DNA of 64,000 nt. Origin: Owenia fusiformis (taxonomy: Eukaryota > Annelida > Polychaeta > Sabellida > Oweniidae). The DNA lies in the NCBI GenBank assembly GCA_903813345.2, contig CAIIXF020000012.1, forward strand, positions 19,043,520-19,107,519. Direction: 5' to 3'. This document shows, one piece after another, positions 48,736-62,100 of this stretch. The notes below the pieces were generated by a model. That model had not been told where the DNA came from. It was given only the letters and a program-made list of their open reading frames with translations, and searched no databases. Made by a program: the position numbers and the translations under genes. Within the stretch, counting starts at the first letter, position 1. Every line of letters starts with the position of its first letter.

Positions 48736-50131
48736 TTGAAAATTGTTTATCAACTTTGAAACTTTATTTTTTTTGATTGATTCCCCATAGACCCTATGTT
48801 ACAAAATCACAAAAAGTGAAATATCTCTTCTTGTATTGGACATATAACATTTTCTTTTACTGCATATATTTAAATTTGAATAACTATTACTCTATATGAG
48901 ATAGGGAGGGGTGCTAAAGCTTATTGACATGGAAAATATGACAAAATAATACTTTACTAAGTCCCTGATAATTAGAAGTGAAAAAATTGTAAATTGTGTT
49001 CCATTGCATCTTCGATTTCCAAGTGGTTATAAAATCTGTTTTGAGATGACGCCGTCGCTGATTGGCCAAATCAACAGAAAATGGTGCTTTCAACATTTTC
49101 TAAGCATCTTCGAATAATATCATGTTAATATCTGGCATGTTATTGATATCACGGCTTGTTTTGTTACATGAAGATGTTGTATATGCTAACATCGATTAAA
49201 ACATGACAACGAATTGAACATTGTATTTGTAAACTTGCTTGTGAAAATTCTAACAAACGAAGATGGCAAGTAAGAGACGTAATTATGTCTGTCATCTCTA
49301 AAGGTCTGGGGCATTCCTCCTCTTGCCATAGTTAGTCTATTTGTCAACCAAACACGTCATCTTTTAATATAAAAATAATTTAAAAACACCTTAGGGATGG
49401 GTAACACAACCAAATAATACATGTATAACATTCGTTTTCCCTTAAAGATGATCTGTATTTTAGAGAAAATGAATGTAAGATTTGTGACCATGTATATGTT
49501 TCACTATCATGCCCAAGTATGTCATCGGTCAGTCAGCAAAATCAAAGTCTGAATCAAAACTCCCCACGAAAATTTAAAATATCTCACTTGTTGAATATGC
49601 CATCTATAGAAAATGACAATTCTGTTCGCTTTTTTCCCATTTGACGGCTTCAGAGAGGGAGCGCCATCTGGGGATTACCCGTAACGCCCCCGGGAGTCAG
49701 GTTGTGCTATTTTATTCGCTACGCTACCAACATCTATCAGTAATTAAAGAGCACACTGCCCCTGGGGTGCTACAATATCAAATCAAGTTGACCCATACTT
49801 GCTCCTGAATAATGTAATTGACAATTATTGGTTTTTCAAAATTAAAAGTCTATTTCTTTTAAAATCGATCGGTGTGTCAATGAAACGGAATTAGCTGGCT
49901 AATACACTACACTACTATACACTATTGCGTAGTCTCTAATACTGCCCACAAAAAGTAAAATCCATTTGACATCCAATGTTGTAACTTGTATTGGATAGTT
50001 CACATCTTCCCACCGGCCTATGTGTATCTCTTGTGCTCTTGTCTCAAACTCAACCTTGATAATTATGTACAATGAAGGTTTATAACGGCTACCAGTAAAC
50101 ATCAGCATTACAGCATTGATAATGTTCTATT
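48736..50131. other. Intergenic / 3' flank of gene C
   Basis: No supported gene. Part must be the 3' UTR of gene C on the minus strand; no clear poly(A) signal was identified. Confidence 0.35.
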
Positions 50132-53100
50132 TTAACAGTTCGGCTTTGTACCACACGGTGGACAAACTTCAGGTATTCTGAAATGAAAATGACACATGTA
50201 TATAGTATAACGGAGATCAATCTTTTTTACTTTTTACTTTTACTAACAAAAACTTGATAAATTGATAGGAAATGGTACATTCACATCTATGCCCCAAATG
50301 GTATTTGGAATGTGTTATAACTTCGCTATACCTGCTCGTTGCATAAATAATTCACTAATGATAATTGATTTCTTTTGGCATGAATAATATCATATGGCCA
50401 TTTATTTCATAATAAACTATCACATAACAAGTGGATGGATGAGCTTTGAACATTTGTTGTTCACTTTGTAAAGTTTGAAGGAATTTCACTGCATGGTTTT
50501 ATTTTATGAGCTTTGCAAGAGTATGAGTTTTTCCCCACCGGGGAACTTTTAATGAGGCTAAAATCAAAACAAAATCATCAAATCCTATTTGTGCAATACT
50601 TTAAATATATTTATACAGTGCGTATCAAAAAACGCAACAGATTGTTATCTCGGAAAAACACAAAACCAGTGATAACAGCATTGATTTCATTCAATGCACC
50701 ATAAAGCCACGTGTCTCCTCTTTACAATGATATATCATTCATTGATATTTGGTCATGGTTGAGCGAGTAATCGTTCCATTCAAAAAGTGGCCCAAAATTA
50801 GCTTGGGGCCAAGTTATAAACATCGCAAAAGTCAGTGTTCGTAGCCCGATGCAATATTGGAAGAAAACATAAAACCAATGCTGACTGCATCCTTTTCATT
50901 CAATGTACCAAAAAGTCAAATTACTCCTCTTTGCAATGGAATATCATTCATTCACAGGGAGTCATCTCTGGCCGAATAATCATTAATTTTGCTAAGTGAG
51001 GCAAAATTCAGCTTGGACCCAAGTTTTAAACATTGCAAAAGTCAGTACAATGGGCATAGGGGCCATTGGAAGAAGGTGTGACAGGTGTGACATAGACAGT
51101 AAAGTGTTCATACTCATACTCTTGCAAGAATACATCCTATACCCCTCCAAATTGCCACCACTTCCTTGCACATAAAGATGCGCTACTCTGTCCACGTCGT
51201 GCATGGCTCAGCCCTGAGTCATCTGTGGGTAAAAGTAGAGAAAACCAGCCCGTGGGCAATTCTTTCTCAAGGTTTTGCGATATCTGGTGGAGGAATTGTG
51301 AGCACAGATGCTCCTGAGATAGCTCCAAAAGAAAAAGTCACAACAATTCAAGTCAGGGGAACTTCCATGTGCACTTCGCCCCTGCATTTTTTCAATATCT
51401 AAAACTTGGTACAGAGCCGATTTTGACCCACAGTGTAATGGAAGGATTTCTCACCCAACCATTACCACATGTGAATGAATGACATATCATTGCAAAGAAG
51501 AGAGACGTGGCTTTATGGTACATTGAATGAAATTGATGTAGTCATCACTAGTTTTGTGATTTTACGAGATAACTACTTGTTGCATTTTTGATACACCCTG
51601 TAGTTAATTGCTTAAGTAATAAAATTTCAAGACTTTTTAGTAGAGGGTTTATACTATTAAATGCATACGTGTATATCGTTTAGACTTCAGAAAGAGCATA
51701 CTCACAAATTGCAATTAAAATCGTCATCTGAATCTACGACAAGATTTTCGTTACAAGTCGTAGTTATAATCAAACCACTGAGGCATTCACGTTTTTGGTT
51801 ACAGTTGACGACCTCGCATAGTCCATCAGGTTGATTTGCACAATCGATGCATGAGCCGATTCCTGTAATAGGTGCAAATGTTGGTGCAATAGTTGATGCA
51901 ACAGTGGTTGCATTTGTCGGTGCAACAGTCGGTGCATCTGTGGGTTTGCCTGTGGGTTGAGGACAGGGTTCTTCTGGAGTCTCTCCCGTTCCACACGGCG
52001 GGCAGACAGATCGGGGCCAATTACATAACTGCTTTATTACATCGAAGACAAGATCTGAAAATACATGTATTACAAGTTTAAAGTACCTAAAACTATACAG
52101 TCTTCATAAAGACTAAAAATACTTTGTCAGGTTCAGGGAAATTATGTTAGGCCACGTATATACAATGTTACGCTACACAGAAACTATGTCAGGATACACA
52201 GAGACTATTTTCTGTGTCCAGATATATTATGTTAGGTCACATATATAGTACTATGTTAGGTTACACAGAGACTATGCCATGATACACAGAGACTATTTTC
52301 AGGGTCCAGAGATGTTATGTCAGGACACATATATACTATGTTAGGCTACACAGAGACTACCATCTCTATGTCAGAGTACAGGTATATTATGTCAGAGTGC
52401 AGTATTAACTCCGTCAGAGTACACAGACGATGTCTGGGTACACAAACATTATGTCAGAGTGCAGTATTAACTCCGTCAGAGTACACAGACGATGTCTGGG
52501 TACACAAACATTATGTCAGAGTGCAGTATTAACTCCGTCAGAGTACACAGACGATGTCTGGGTACACAAACATTATGTCAGGATGCAGTATTAACTCCGT
52601 CAGAGTACACAGACGATGTCTGGGTACACAAACATTATGTCAGAGTGCAGTATTAACTCCGTCAGAGTACACAGACGATGTCTGGGTACACAAACATTAT
52701 GTCAGAGTGCAGTATTAACTCCGTCAGAGTACACAGACGATGTCTGGGTACACAAACATTATGTCAGGATGCAGTATTAACTCCGTCAGAGTACACAGAC
52801 GATGTCTGGGTACACAAACATTATGTCAGAGTGCAGTATTAACTCCGTCAGAGTACACAGACGATGTCTGGGTACACAAACATTATGTCAGAGTGCAGTA
52901 TTAACTCCGTCAGAGTACACAGACGATGTCTGGGTACACAAACATTATGTCAGGATGCAGTATTAACTCCGTCAGAGTACACAGACGATGTCTGGGTACA
53001 CAAACATTATGTCAGAGTGCAGTATTAACTCCGTCAGAGTACACAGACGATGTCTGGGTACACAAACATTATGTCAGGATGCAGTATTAACTCCGTCAGA

Positions 53101-56100
53101 GTACACAGACGATGTCTGGGTACACAAACATTATGTCAGAGTGCAGTATTAACTCCGTCAGAGTACACAGACGATGTCTGGGTACACAAACATTATGTCA
53201 GGATGCAGTATAAACTCCGTCAGGGTACACCGGGATTATAAAAGAGAGACGGTTTGATGTTCATTCTTGATAAAACTATTTAACTTGTATGTATTTACGA
53301 TAAAGAGCACTGACTGAACTAGAGATCGTTGACTTTTAAAGTCATTACGCTACAGTACTGGTGGTTTATCCTTAAATCTCGGCCGGTAATTGATGTCCCT
53401 GGGTAGACACTCTGACACTGTAGCGTTTTGTATGTTAAACAATTTTAACAAATTTTATAATCTAAGATGTCATAAAATAAATGAACCGCAAGATGGATTG
53501 CTGTGTTTTTATTACGGGATACAAACATGTTAGGAGGTGTCTGTTCGCGAAAGTGTCATTATTTGTCGTTCATCTTGTTAAACATGACGGGATAGCATCA
53601 CAAATGAAAAAACGATCAGAGCGATCATCCGTCATTTATGAGATACAGCTTAAATGTAAGTATACCTTTATATTGAAACTATTTTATTTTGTTAATAGAA
53701 TTTGGCGATGTTTGGTAAATGATTTAACTTTTTCGCTTCAGGGAATGGAGGTGCATTTCAAAATCCACCTATAAATCAATACCATGGTTCAAAACTCGGG
53801 ATATTGAGTACGATGAGAACGCGTGAATGTGAATAACAGGTATGTAAGTGGCTAGAACTTTTCTCATCAGATTTTTGCGGTTTTACCAACCGATGTCCAA
53901 TTTAGGGATATTAGTGAACTTACATATTACAGTATTTTTTAAAGTATAATTTATATATAACCTAACATTGGCTAGGTTATGGCATAAAAACTTCGATAGC
54001 TATCCGGATAATTTGGTGTGTAGTTAAAATATTCGTTATTTCGGTGCACCTGGTCATTTTGGGCAATGGAAATTGAAAGGATATGGATAAAAGGGGAGCG
54101 GAAAAACTGCAACTTGGAATATCCCGGAGGGTTCACACTAAATAATTTGAGTAGGTATGTGCAGTCAGGGCATAGCCATGGAACCTAACCAATCTGAGAG
54201 GAATATACATGGACAATTTGTTGAAGAGAGCCCTTTTAAGTCAAAAAGCGTTGGTTTCTACAAAATATGGATATACTTTTTTGATAACGTGATTGCAAAA
54301 CAGGTGTTTGTAATTAAATGCGGCGTGTACAATACTTAAAATACATAAAAAGTCCGAGTTTTCTTAGAAAATGTTATAATACTTTACATGACATTACTTT
54401 ATTTACTATGACAACTCAAATATAATTTCTTTCAATGTTAATGTTATATACAACATTAAATGAACGTTTTCAGATAACATAGAGACACTATGTGACCTGT
54501 GATGTCTCTGCAATATATCATCTTCATATGCTTAACCTCGTGTGTCTGGTTAACGTTGGCTCCTCCCGTAAAAGTGCATTCGAGAGTTAAGAGAATCATC
54601 GGAGGTAAGATAAGATAATTAGATCCTAGATAAGAACTTAAGGTAGTTGCGCGTGTATGATGAGAAGTGCGGAACTAATATAAGTTACTTGCAACAGGAT
54701 ACACGACTCTTTGGAAATGATGGTCTAAACATCATACCTATGGGAAACCATCGGAAGAGCAAATAAATACAAATAACTAACAATAAGAATCCAGATGAAT
54801 GTGAATGATATTGAATATTACCGCGGGAGGGCATTGAATAGAGATCCGACGTCAAGATTTCACTAGTGACGTCAATTGAAATCGTGATAAGTAGATGATA
54901 TTAGGATCCGGTGATGAGCAACACTGCACTTGAAGATGCTTTCAAAAAGCATTTTATATAGTACTATAATTGCATGCATGACATCTCTAAGTACTTTGCA
55001 GGTCAAACGGCGACCAGTCATCCATTTGTAGTGAGAGTACGGAACGGTGAACATCTGTGTACTGGTTCACTCATCTCGCGATGCCACGTTCTCACTGCTG
55101 GCCATTGCATTAAACCTGACAACGGCATCAGGTATAACGTTTATGATATTGCATGAAACCTAACAACGGCATCGGGTAACGTTTATGACATTACATAAAA
55201 CTTGGCAACGGTACCAGGCAACGTTTTGACACGGCATGAAACCTAACAACGGCATCAGGTAACGTTTATGGCATTGTAAAAAACCTGGCGACGGCATCAG
55301 GTATAACGTTTATGATATTGCATGAAACCTAACAACGGCATCGGGTAACGTTTATGACATTGCATAAAACTTGGCAACGGTACCAGGTAACGTTTTGACA
55401 CGGCATGAAACCTAACAACGGCATCAGGTAACGTTTATGGCATTGTAAAAAACCTGGCGACGGCATCAGGTATAACGTTTATGATATTGCATGAAACCTA
55501 ACAACGGCATCGGGTAACGTTTATGGCATTGCAAAAAACCTGGCAACGGTACCAGGTAACGTTTCGCCATTTTATGATTAAACCACAGTAATCATGTCAA
55601 TTAATAAATCAACTAGTTTTTCAAGTACCATGCTCGCAGAGTCTAGTTATAAAACTTCGCCCGAAGGAGGAGACCTCTTTTAAGAAGTCGAACGAATGTT
55701 ATGGGATATTTTTCAAGTGGAAATATTTGACAAATAAATTCTTGTTAAAAATCGAATGCATTATTTCTCCAGGCGAATAGCATGAAGGAATATCGTCCAC
55801 AATACTACCCTCTTATTTATCCAACAACATTGTATATGGCAACTCATCTATTTTGTAAATATGCAGGATTATTGCTGGAGGGCACAGAGCTGGAACTAGC
55901 AGAAACACTGTTACGTACGACTGGAATAAAGCCATTCTGCTCGATAGGACCCAAGGGGACGTTGGTATCCTTCGCCTCGATAGATGTATCGAAGAGGATG
56001 CAAAGAACATAAAACCAATTGCAATAACTGAGGAGCGAATCGAAGATGGGCGACCAGTGCGAATATACGGATGGGGACAAATGAATCAATCGATTATGGA

Positions 56101-59100
56101 AGGGGCGAAATATCTTCAAGAAGTCAACACATATCTTAATACTGCAGCGTGTGATGCTGCCTCGTCGGCCATTTTGAGAATTAATATATGTACCCCTCAA
56201 GTGACGGGTTTTGGTGATTCTGGTGGCCCAGTTATTGTCGTTGACAAGAACGGAGGAAATTGTCAGATTGCTATCACAACGAAGAAGCTGGACACTAATT
56301 TGGTTGTCCCCGTTGAGCAGTATAGCATGCACAGTGAAATATCTCATCCAGCGGTTTTTAATTTCCTGAATAACTTCATACAAGGTAAAACCATATGTCA
56401 TCGTCCACGTCGCATTGTATTAGCATACATTGTAAAATAGCCATACATAAGGAAAATAGTTCATCATTACCTTGGTGGATGGAAACTGAATAAGAAAACG
56501 GATCCGTTTCGATGACAAAATGGCGCAGCCTCAGATCAGAGGCACGATATTTCCCTTTCAATGACTGCACGAAAATTCACGACGTTTTTCGCACAAACGT
56601 ATTTCAACATCAACTGTTTAAGAAAATCGAATGCGAACGAAGGGTTCATGAGACGTTTAGAAGAGTCGTGAACATCTGGACTTTTCTTTTTAACCGTTCA
56701 TTTACATGTACGTAACAATAGTGAGGGTTTGTTTTGATCATTCTGGCGTCTCTGGAACTGTTTCCTTCGCAAACGCTTAGATTTTATGAAGCATATGATA
56801 CTGACAACCGTTTTTGTAAAAAAGGTCGTGAAGATTCCTTAAACTCGTGAAATCATGGAAAAGGAAGAGTCGTACCTCCGAGCCCAAGGCTACAAGTTCT
56901 ACAAGTGATCAAGCTGCTTCAATTGTATCAAGCTTTCCCGACGGTCTTTTTGGTGATCATGTATGAGTTCAAGCATGGCGTTGAAAATTCTCATTGAAGT
57001 CGACTTCTTTTAAAAATTCAGCTCCAAGAAAAACTTAACAATGAAGCACTTTCTACATAAGATACTTGCTTACACATAATATTATATGCCTAGGAAAATG
57101 TATAATTTGTGTTCGTATTTTAGCGAACCCTTGTGGTTGTAACAGTACAGCAGAATTCTGCAAGCCACCTAAAACGGAGCCAACTCATGGTACGTCTCAA
57201 CAGGGATGTCCACAGTCCACAGAAACAAAGGAAAATGAATCTTTTCAAGAAAAAAGAGAAATCTCAACCGAGAGATTACATACAGCAACTAACGAGATGT
57301 TTTCATCAGAGCCAATCTCTCCTCCAGTATCTACTGTTACTATGTCAGTTGGAACGTTAGAACAGGCAACTACATCAAAAACGAATGTGATATCTACAAA
57401 TTACCCTACAAGTGAAGTTGTGGTTACTTCCAAAGCATTTGAAACTACGGTTCAGGTCGACTCGAACAAACATGCTGCGTACACCGACCAATCAGAGCCT
57501 CTATCATTGGCTACCTCACTGTCATCTTCGCCTGAATCCCCTTCCTCTCAAGATATTAAAAGTACATATGTATCATCTACAATAATTACAACACCGACCT
57601 TTAAATCTACCCACAGACTGCTAGATGACGATTTTCATGAATATCCAATAGATGGATATGTCAAGAAAACGACTCTAGGTGTAACCGAGTTACCATCGAT
57701 TTTGCAAAGGGGAGAAGTACCTGAAGTCTCACCAACGAAAGTACAAGCACCAACGCATGATACATTAATTCAGGGAATAGGCTTAGTAATTAACCATACT
57801 ACAAGTATATCAAACTCTAATGTAACCTTACTTTCACCTGTAACAACTATGCATGTAACAGATAACTTGTATTCCTTGTCCAACGTAGCAACTAAAGCAT
57901 TTGACAGTAGTACATTAACCAGATATAGTTCTCTAGAGAGTAGAATAGATAGGACCAAATCTAGCACTTTAGGTAGTAGCACACTAATACAGGAAGACAT
58001 GGACAAACAAGCACAAGTAATATCTTTGACATCGACAAGTATGGTATCTTCTTCAATCTCAAAAACCATTATGACAACACCCACCTTTGCAGAAGAAGAT
58101 GGCTCAATACCGAAAATACAAACGCAATACAAACTGGTAACAGTTACTGACCGTGTACAAATTCCGGAAATAACACCTCTCCCTATAATATATGAGAGTA
58201 CTTCTATTCAGCCAACTCCTAGTATGGAAATCTCACCGCATGGCAAACTTACCCATCCTCTAAACAGTACTACACCCGAACTAACCAGCACGCCAATTAT
58301 AAACACCACAGCTTTAGATCAGATGTTTAGCACGCCAACTAACAGCAAATTTCTACAGGCTCTATCAGGTACCACAGCTTTAAATAGTTTACTAATTGAT
58401 GAAATAACTATAGGTTCTATGGGTGATGAGTATATTAAACAAACATCACTCACTCAAAGCCCGGGGTCAACCAAAAATGAAATTCAATATGAACGTGTAG
58501 AACAAACACTTTCTACCGAAACGTCTAAACGGGTAGACACAACAGAAACTCCAATAACACAAACAATTAACAGAACAGAAATAAGACATGCAACACATGC
58601 TATGAATCCACCGATTGAACCAACACTTAACACTTTTGGTACACCTTTACAAACAGTTCATATCACTCCATTCATAAATGTTGAGCAAGTAACTAAACAA
58701 ATAACCCTCACAGAGACAACATTTAGGCTACAGGTTTTACAAAGTACAACTAGCACAACCCCAAGGGAAACCATCCATTTAACTACAACTAACATTGCCT
58801 CTGTAACGCCAGTTGAAACCACCCGTATAAATTCAAGTAACACCACTCCCGTAACTTCATCTAACTCCAGCCTTGTAAAGACTGATATTCTTAATATTCC
58901 TGAAACTACAGGTAAAACAACCCATGTCACTACAATCGAAACCACTTCCTTTGGTACAACTAGCATTAACCAAGTTCATACAAGTGACGCTCTCCCTGAA
59001 ACTACAAGCAAAACTTCCCAGGAGACTACAACCCCTGTAGAAGAAAGTGAACCCACCCCTCTTATTACATCCAACGCCACACAAGTAACAAGAAGTGAAA

Positions 59101-62100
59101 CCTCTACTGAAAATACAAGTACAAATAGCACGACCCGAATAAGTAAAATTGAAACTGCTCCTGTCACTTCAAGTTACGCCATTCAAGTGACTACAAACGA
59201 CACCACACCTGTAACAACAGCCTTTGTTGAAAATACAAATGCCACCAACAGATTTACTGCAAATAACACGACATCTGCAATGAAACGTAGAGAAACCTAT
59301 GCAAGTTACACCACCCCGTTTCCTGCAAGTAACACCACCATTTTAACTACACATAACGTGACTCACATACCTACAAATAACACCACCCCAATAACTATAA
59401 GTAACGCCACTATTTTAACTACAAGTAACACAACCCCGATAGCTACAAGTAACAGCACCCCTATAACTACGAGCTATGACACAATATTAACTTCAAATGA
59501 CACAATCCAAAAAGCTACCAGTAACACAACCCCAATAACTTCAAGCAAAGCTGCAATATTAACTACAGGTACCACAACCCCAATAACTACAAGCAAAGCC
59601 GCAATATTAACTACAAGTAACACAACCCCAATAACGACAAGCAACGCTACGATATTAACTATAATTAACACAACACCAATAACTACAAGCAATGCTGCTG
59701 TATTAACTACAAGCAACACAAGCACAATAACTACAAATAACGTCAGCTCAGTAACTACAAGTAACACAACCCCAATAACTACAAATAACGTCAGCTCAGT
59801 AACTACAAGTAACACAACCCCAATAACTACAAATAACGTCAGCTCAGTAACTACAAGTAACACAACCCCAATAACTACAAATAACGTCAGCTCAGTAACT
59901 ACAAGTAACACAACCCCGATAACTACAAATAACGTCAGCTCAGTAACTACAAGTAACACAACCCCAATAACTACAAATAACGTCAGCTCAGTGACTACAA
60001 GTAACACAACCCCAATAACTACTAATAACGTCAGCTCAGTAACTACAAGTAACACCCTCCCGATAACCACAAGTAACACAATTGCAAATATCATCACCCA
60101 TGTCACTAAAAGTAACACCACCTCACTAACTACAACTACTGCAACCAATGTTCCTTCTTTAACATACCCCGGCCCTACACTTAACATAAGTACAGCAAAT
60201 AGCAATATCCTTACAACCACTGTAAATTACACAAACTCTCTTAACGAAACAATGTCTTATAATGCAACATCTCCGATCCCTATTAATATGAGAACTGATT
60301 TCTTTGAAGTCACCAACACTGCGTTTACAATGACGAACACTAAAAAACCTACGACTACATCCCGAATGGTCAAAAGTTGCGGAGAGCCCCCACTCGTCCC
60401 TAATGGGAAAATTAATAAGGTGAAATGTTCGCAAGACAAACGAGGTGAACGCTGCACAGCCGTATATTCTTGCGATTCTTGCTATAAAAAGTACGGGCCT
60501 CTTAGATGTCGTAATGGAAAATGGAATTTCGGTCAATGTCGACGAATAGGTATAGTATATCATCCAGTGGTGATCATATTGTCCCTTAAATTATCTGTCA
60601 TACGTTTTGTAAGCCGGTCGGGATCAGAAAGGCGAGGTATATTTTGCCTGTGAAAATGAAAAATACCTTTTTAATTCAAAGCTTTCTTCAAAAACAAAAA
60701 AAATTAAATGATCATTACTGTTTACAAATCCTAGCTATGCCCCCGATCTCATTGTGCATTACAGGAGATGGGTGCAAAAGTGATGCAGATTGTCGAAATG
60801 TTTGCAGTATACGTGAGTACTGTGTCAAGTGCGTCTGCAGTGCGTGTAGAACAAAAAGAGACTGCCCTTATATGGGCATGCGTGAATACAGATGCGTTCC
60901 CTAAGTCAGGACTTCTTGAATAGTGATTTTTTTACTAAAAACCCGAACTTTGATTGCTTGGAGCGTGTCAAGGAGGATTGGCTCCCAGGATCGAAACTCG
61001 ATATTTTCCAACAATGAAAACGTCGTTATTTTCTGAAATTAAAAATAAACAGTCCAAAAGAATCGAACCAATATCTCGATCATTTCTTTTGAGTTTTGGA
61101 ATTTTTTGTAAGGAAATAAGACCAAAATTCACGATTCAAATGTTGAAGTGAACAAAATGACGGCTGTTTAAATTCGAATTTTGTATCACGACATGTTCAT
61201 ATATGGGACAGAATATCGATGTTGCACTCTAGGAGCCAACCCTCCTTGGAGTGTGTAATATATAAATAAGTGCATGCGCAGCACTACCAGATACACGGCA
61301 TGTCATGAATGAAATGATGGCTACCTGACTGAGTGAAAAGTATGTGCACTCACGAGATATAGAATACTTTTTAAACTGTAAACAGTTGGCTATACTTAAT
61401 AATATACAGGGTGGTCCAAAAATGGGACACTTGTATTTCAAAAATAAATAATGACTTTCCAAATGAAAATATGTCATATTATATACCAGTGGATAGGGAC
61501 TTTACTTATCTTTAATTTGGTATATCATAAGTTGAATGTATTATAATGTCTGTCAACCAGCGTTCATAATATAAATGTCAATTTCATTTTTTGGACCACC
61601 CTGTAGTATGTTATAAACTGTTCATTCCGCATTTGATTGATTTGTTACTATGTAACATGTACATACTCATAGTGCATATACGGGGTGGTCCAAAAACAAT
61701 TCAAAATTTTAAAGATAGATATCATAGTACCCCACACAAGTTTTCGATAATAACTTTGACCCGTGATTTGAACACTCTTCCCTATACTATTTGTTATCAA
61801 ATTTAGCAAACATAAACTAGAGGCAATTTCCAACCATTACTATAATATATGTTAAACCATGCCATGTATTATGTATCGTTTTAAAGATAAATCATTTCCT
61901 AACAATCTGACACTATCCGATTGAAAAAATTGTTTTCCTGTTGAATTAGAGACTTAAACTTTCATCAGTGGTTTCATGAGCGACAAAAATTACTCACAGC
62001 GGATTTCCAAATTGAAGAAAATCGAGAGTATTTTGGTACATTTATTCAAGTTTAGTGCAAAATTCACGAATAAAACACACCTTTTTAATTAACTATCAAT

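Noticed and set aside
51770-52020. Gln/His/Leu- and Cys-rich minus-strand ORFs
   Set aside because: Frame-shifted reads of the Pro/Thr linker in gene C exon 4; the LVFD..LCNWP frame is the homologous one.
52389-53235. CRISPR-like regular repeats
   Set aside because: Whole 62-bp units are identical with no unique spacers, and the context is eukaryotic; it is a satellite.
55782-56012. 76-codon plus-strand ORF at the start of protease exon 3
   Set aside because: Wrong frame. The acceptor at 55865-55866 gives the frame with RIIAGG and GDVGILRL that matches S1 proteases.
55844-56401. 185-codon minus-strand ORF
   Set aside because: Lies antisense to the protease exon, which has a conserved catalytic motif and correct splice phases.
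59474-60220. 248-codon minus-strand ORF (Val/Leu-rich)
   Set aside because: Antisense shadow of the Thr-rich mucin repeat: ACN/ACT codons read backwards as GTN. No independent signal.
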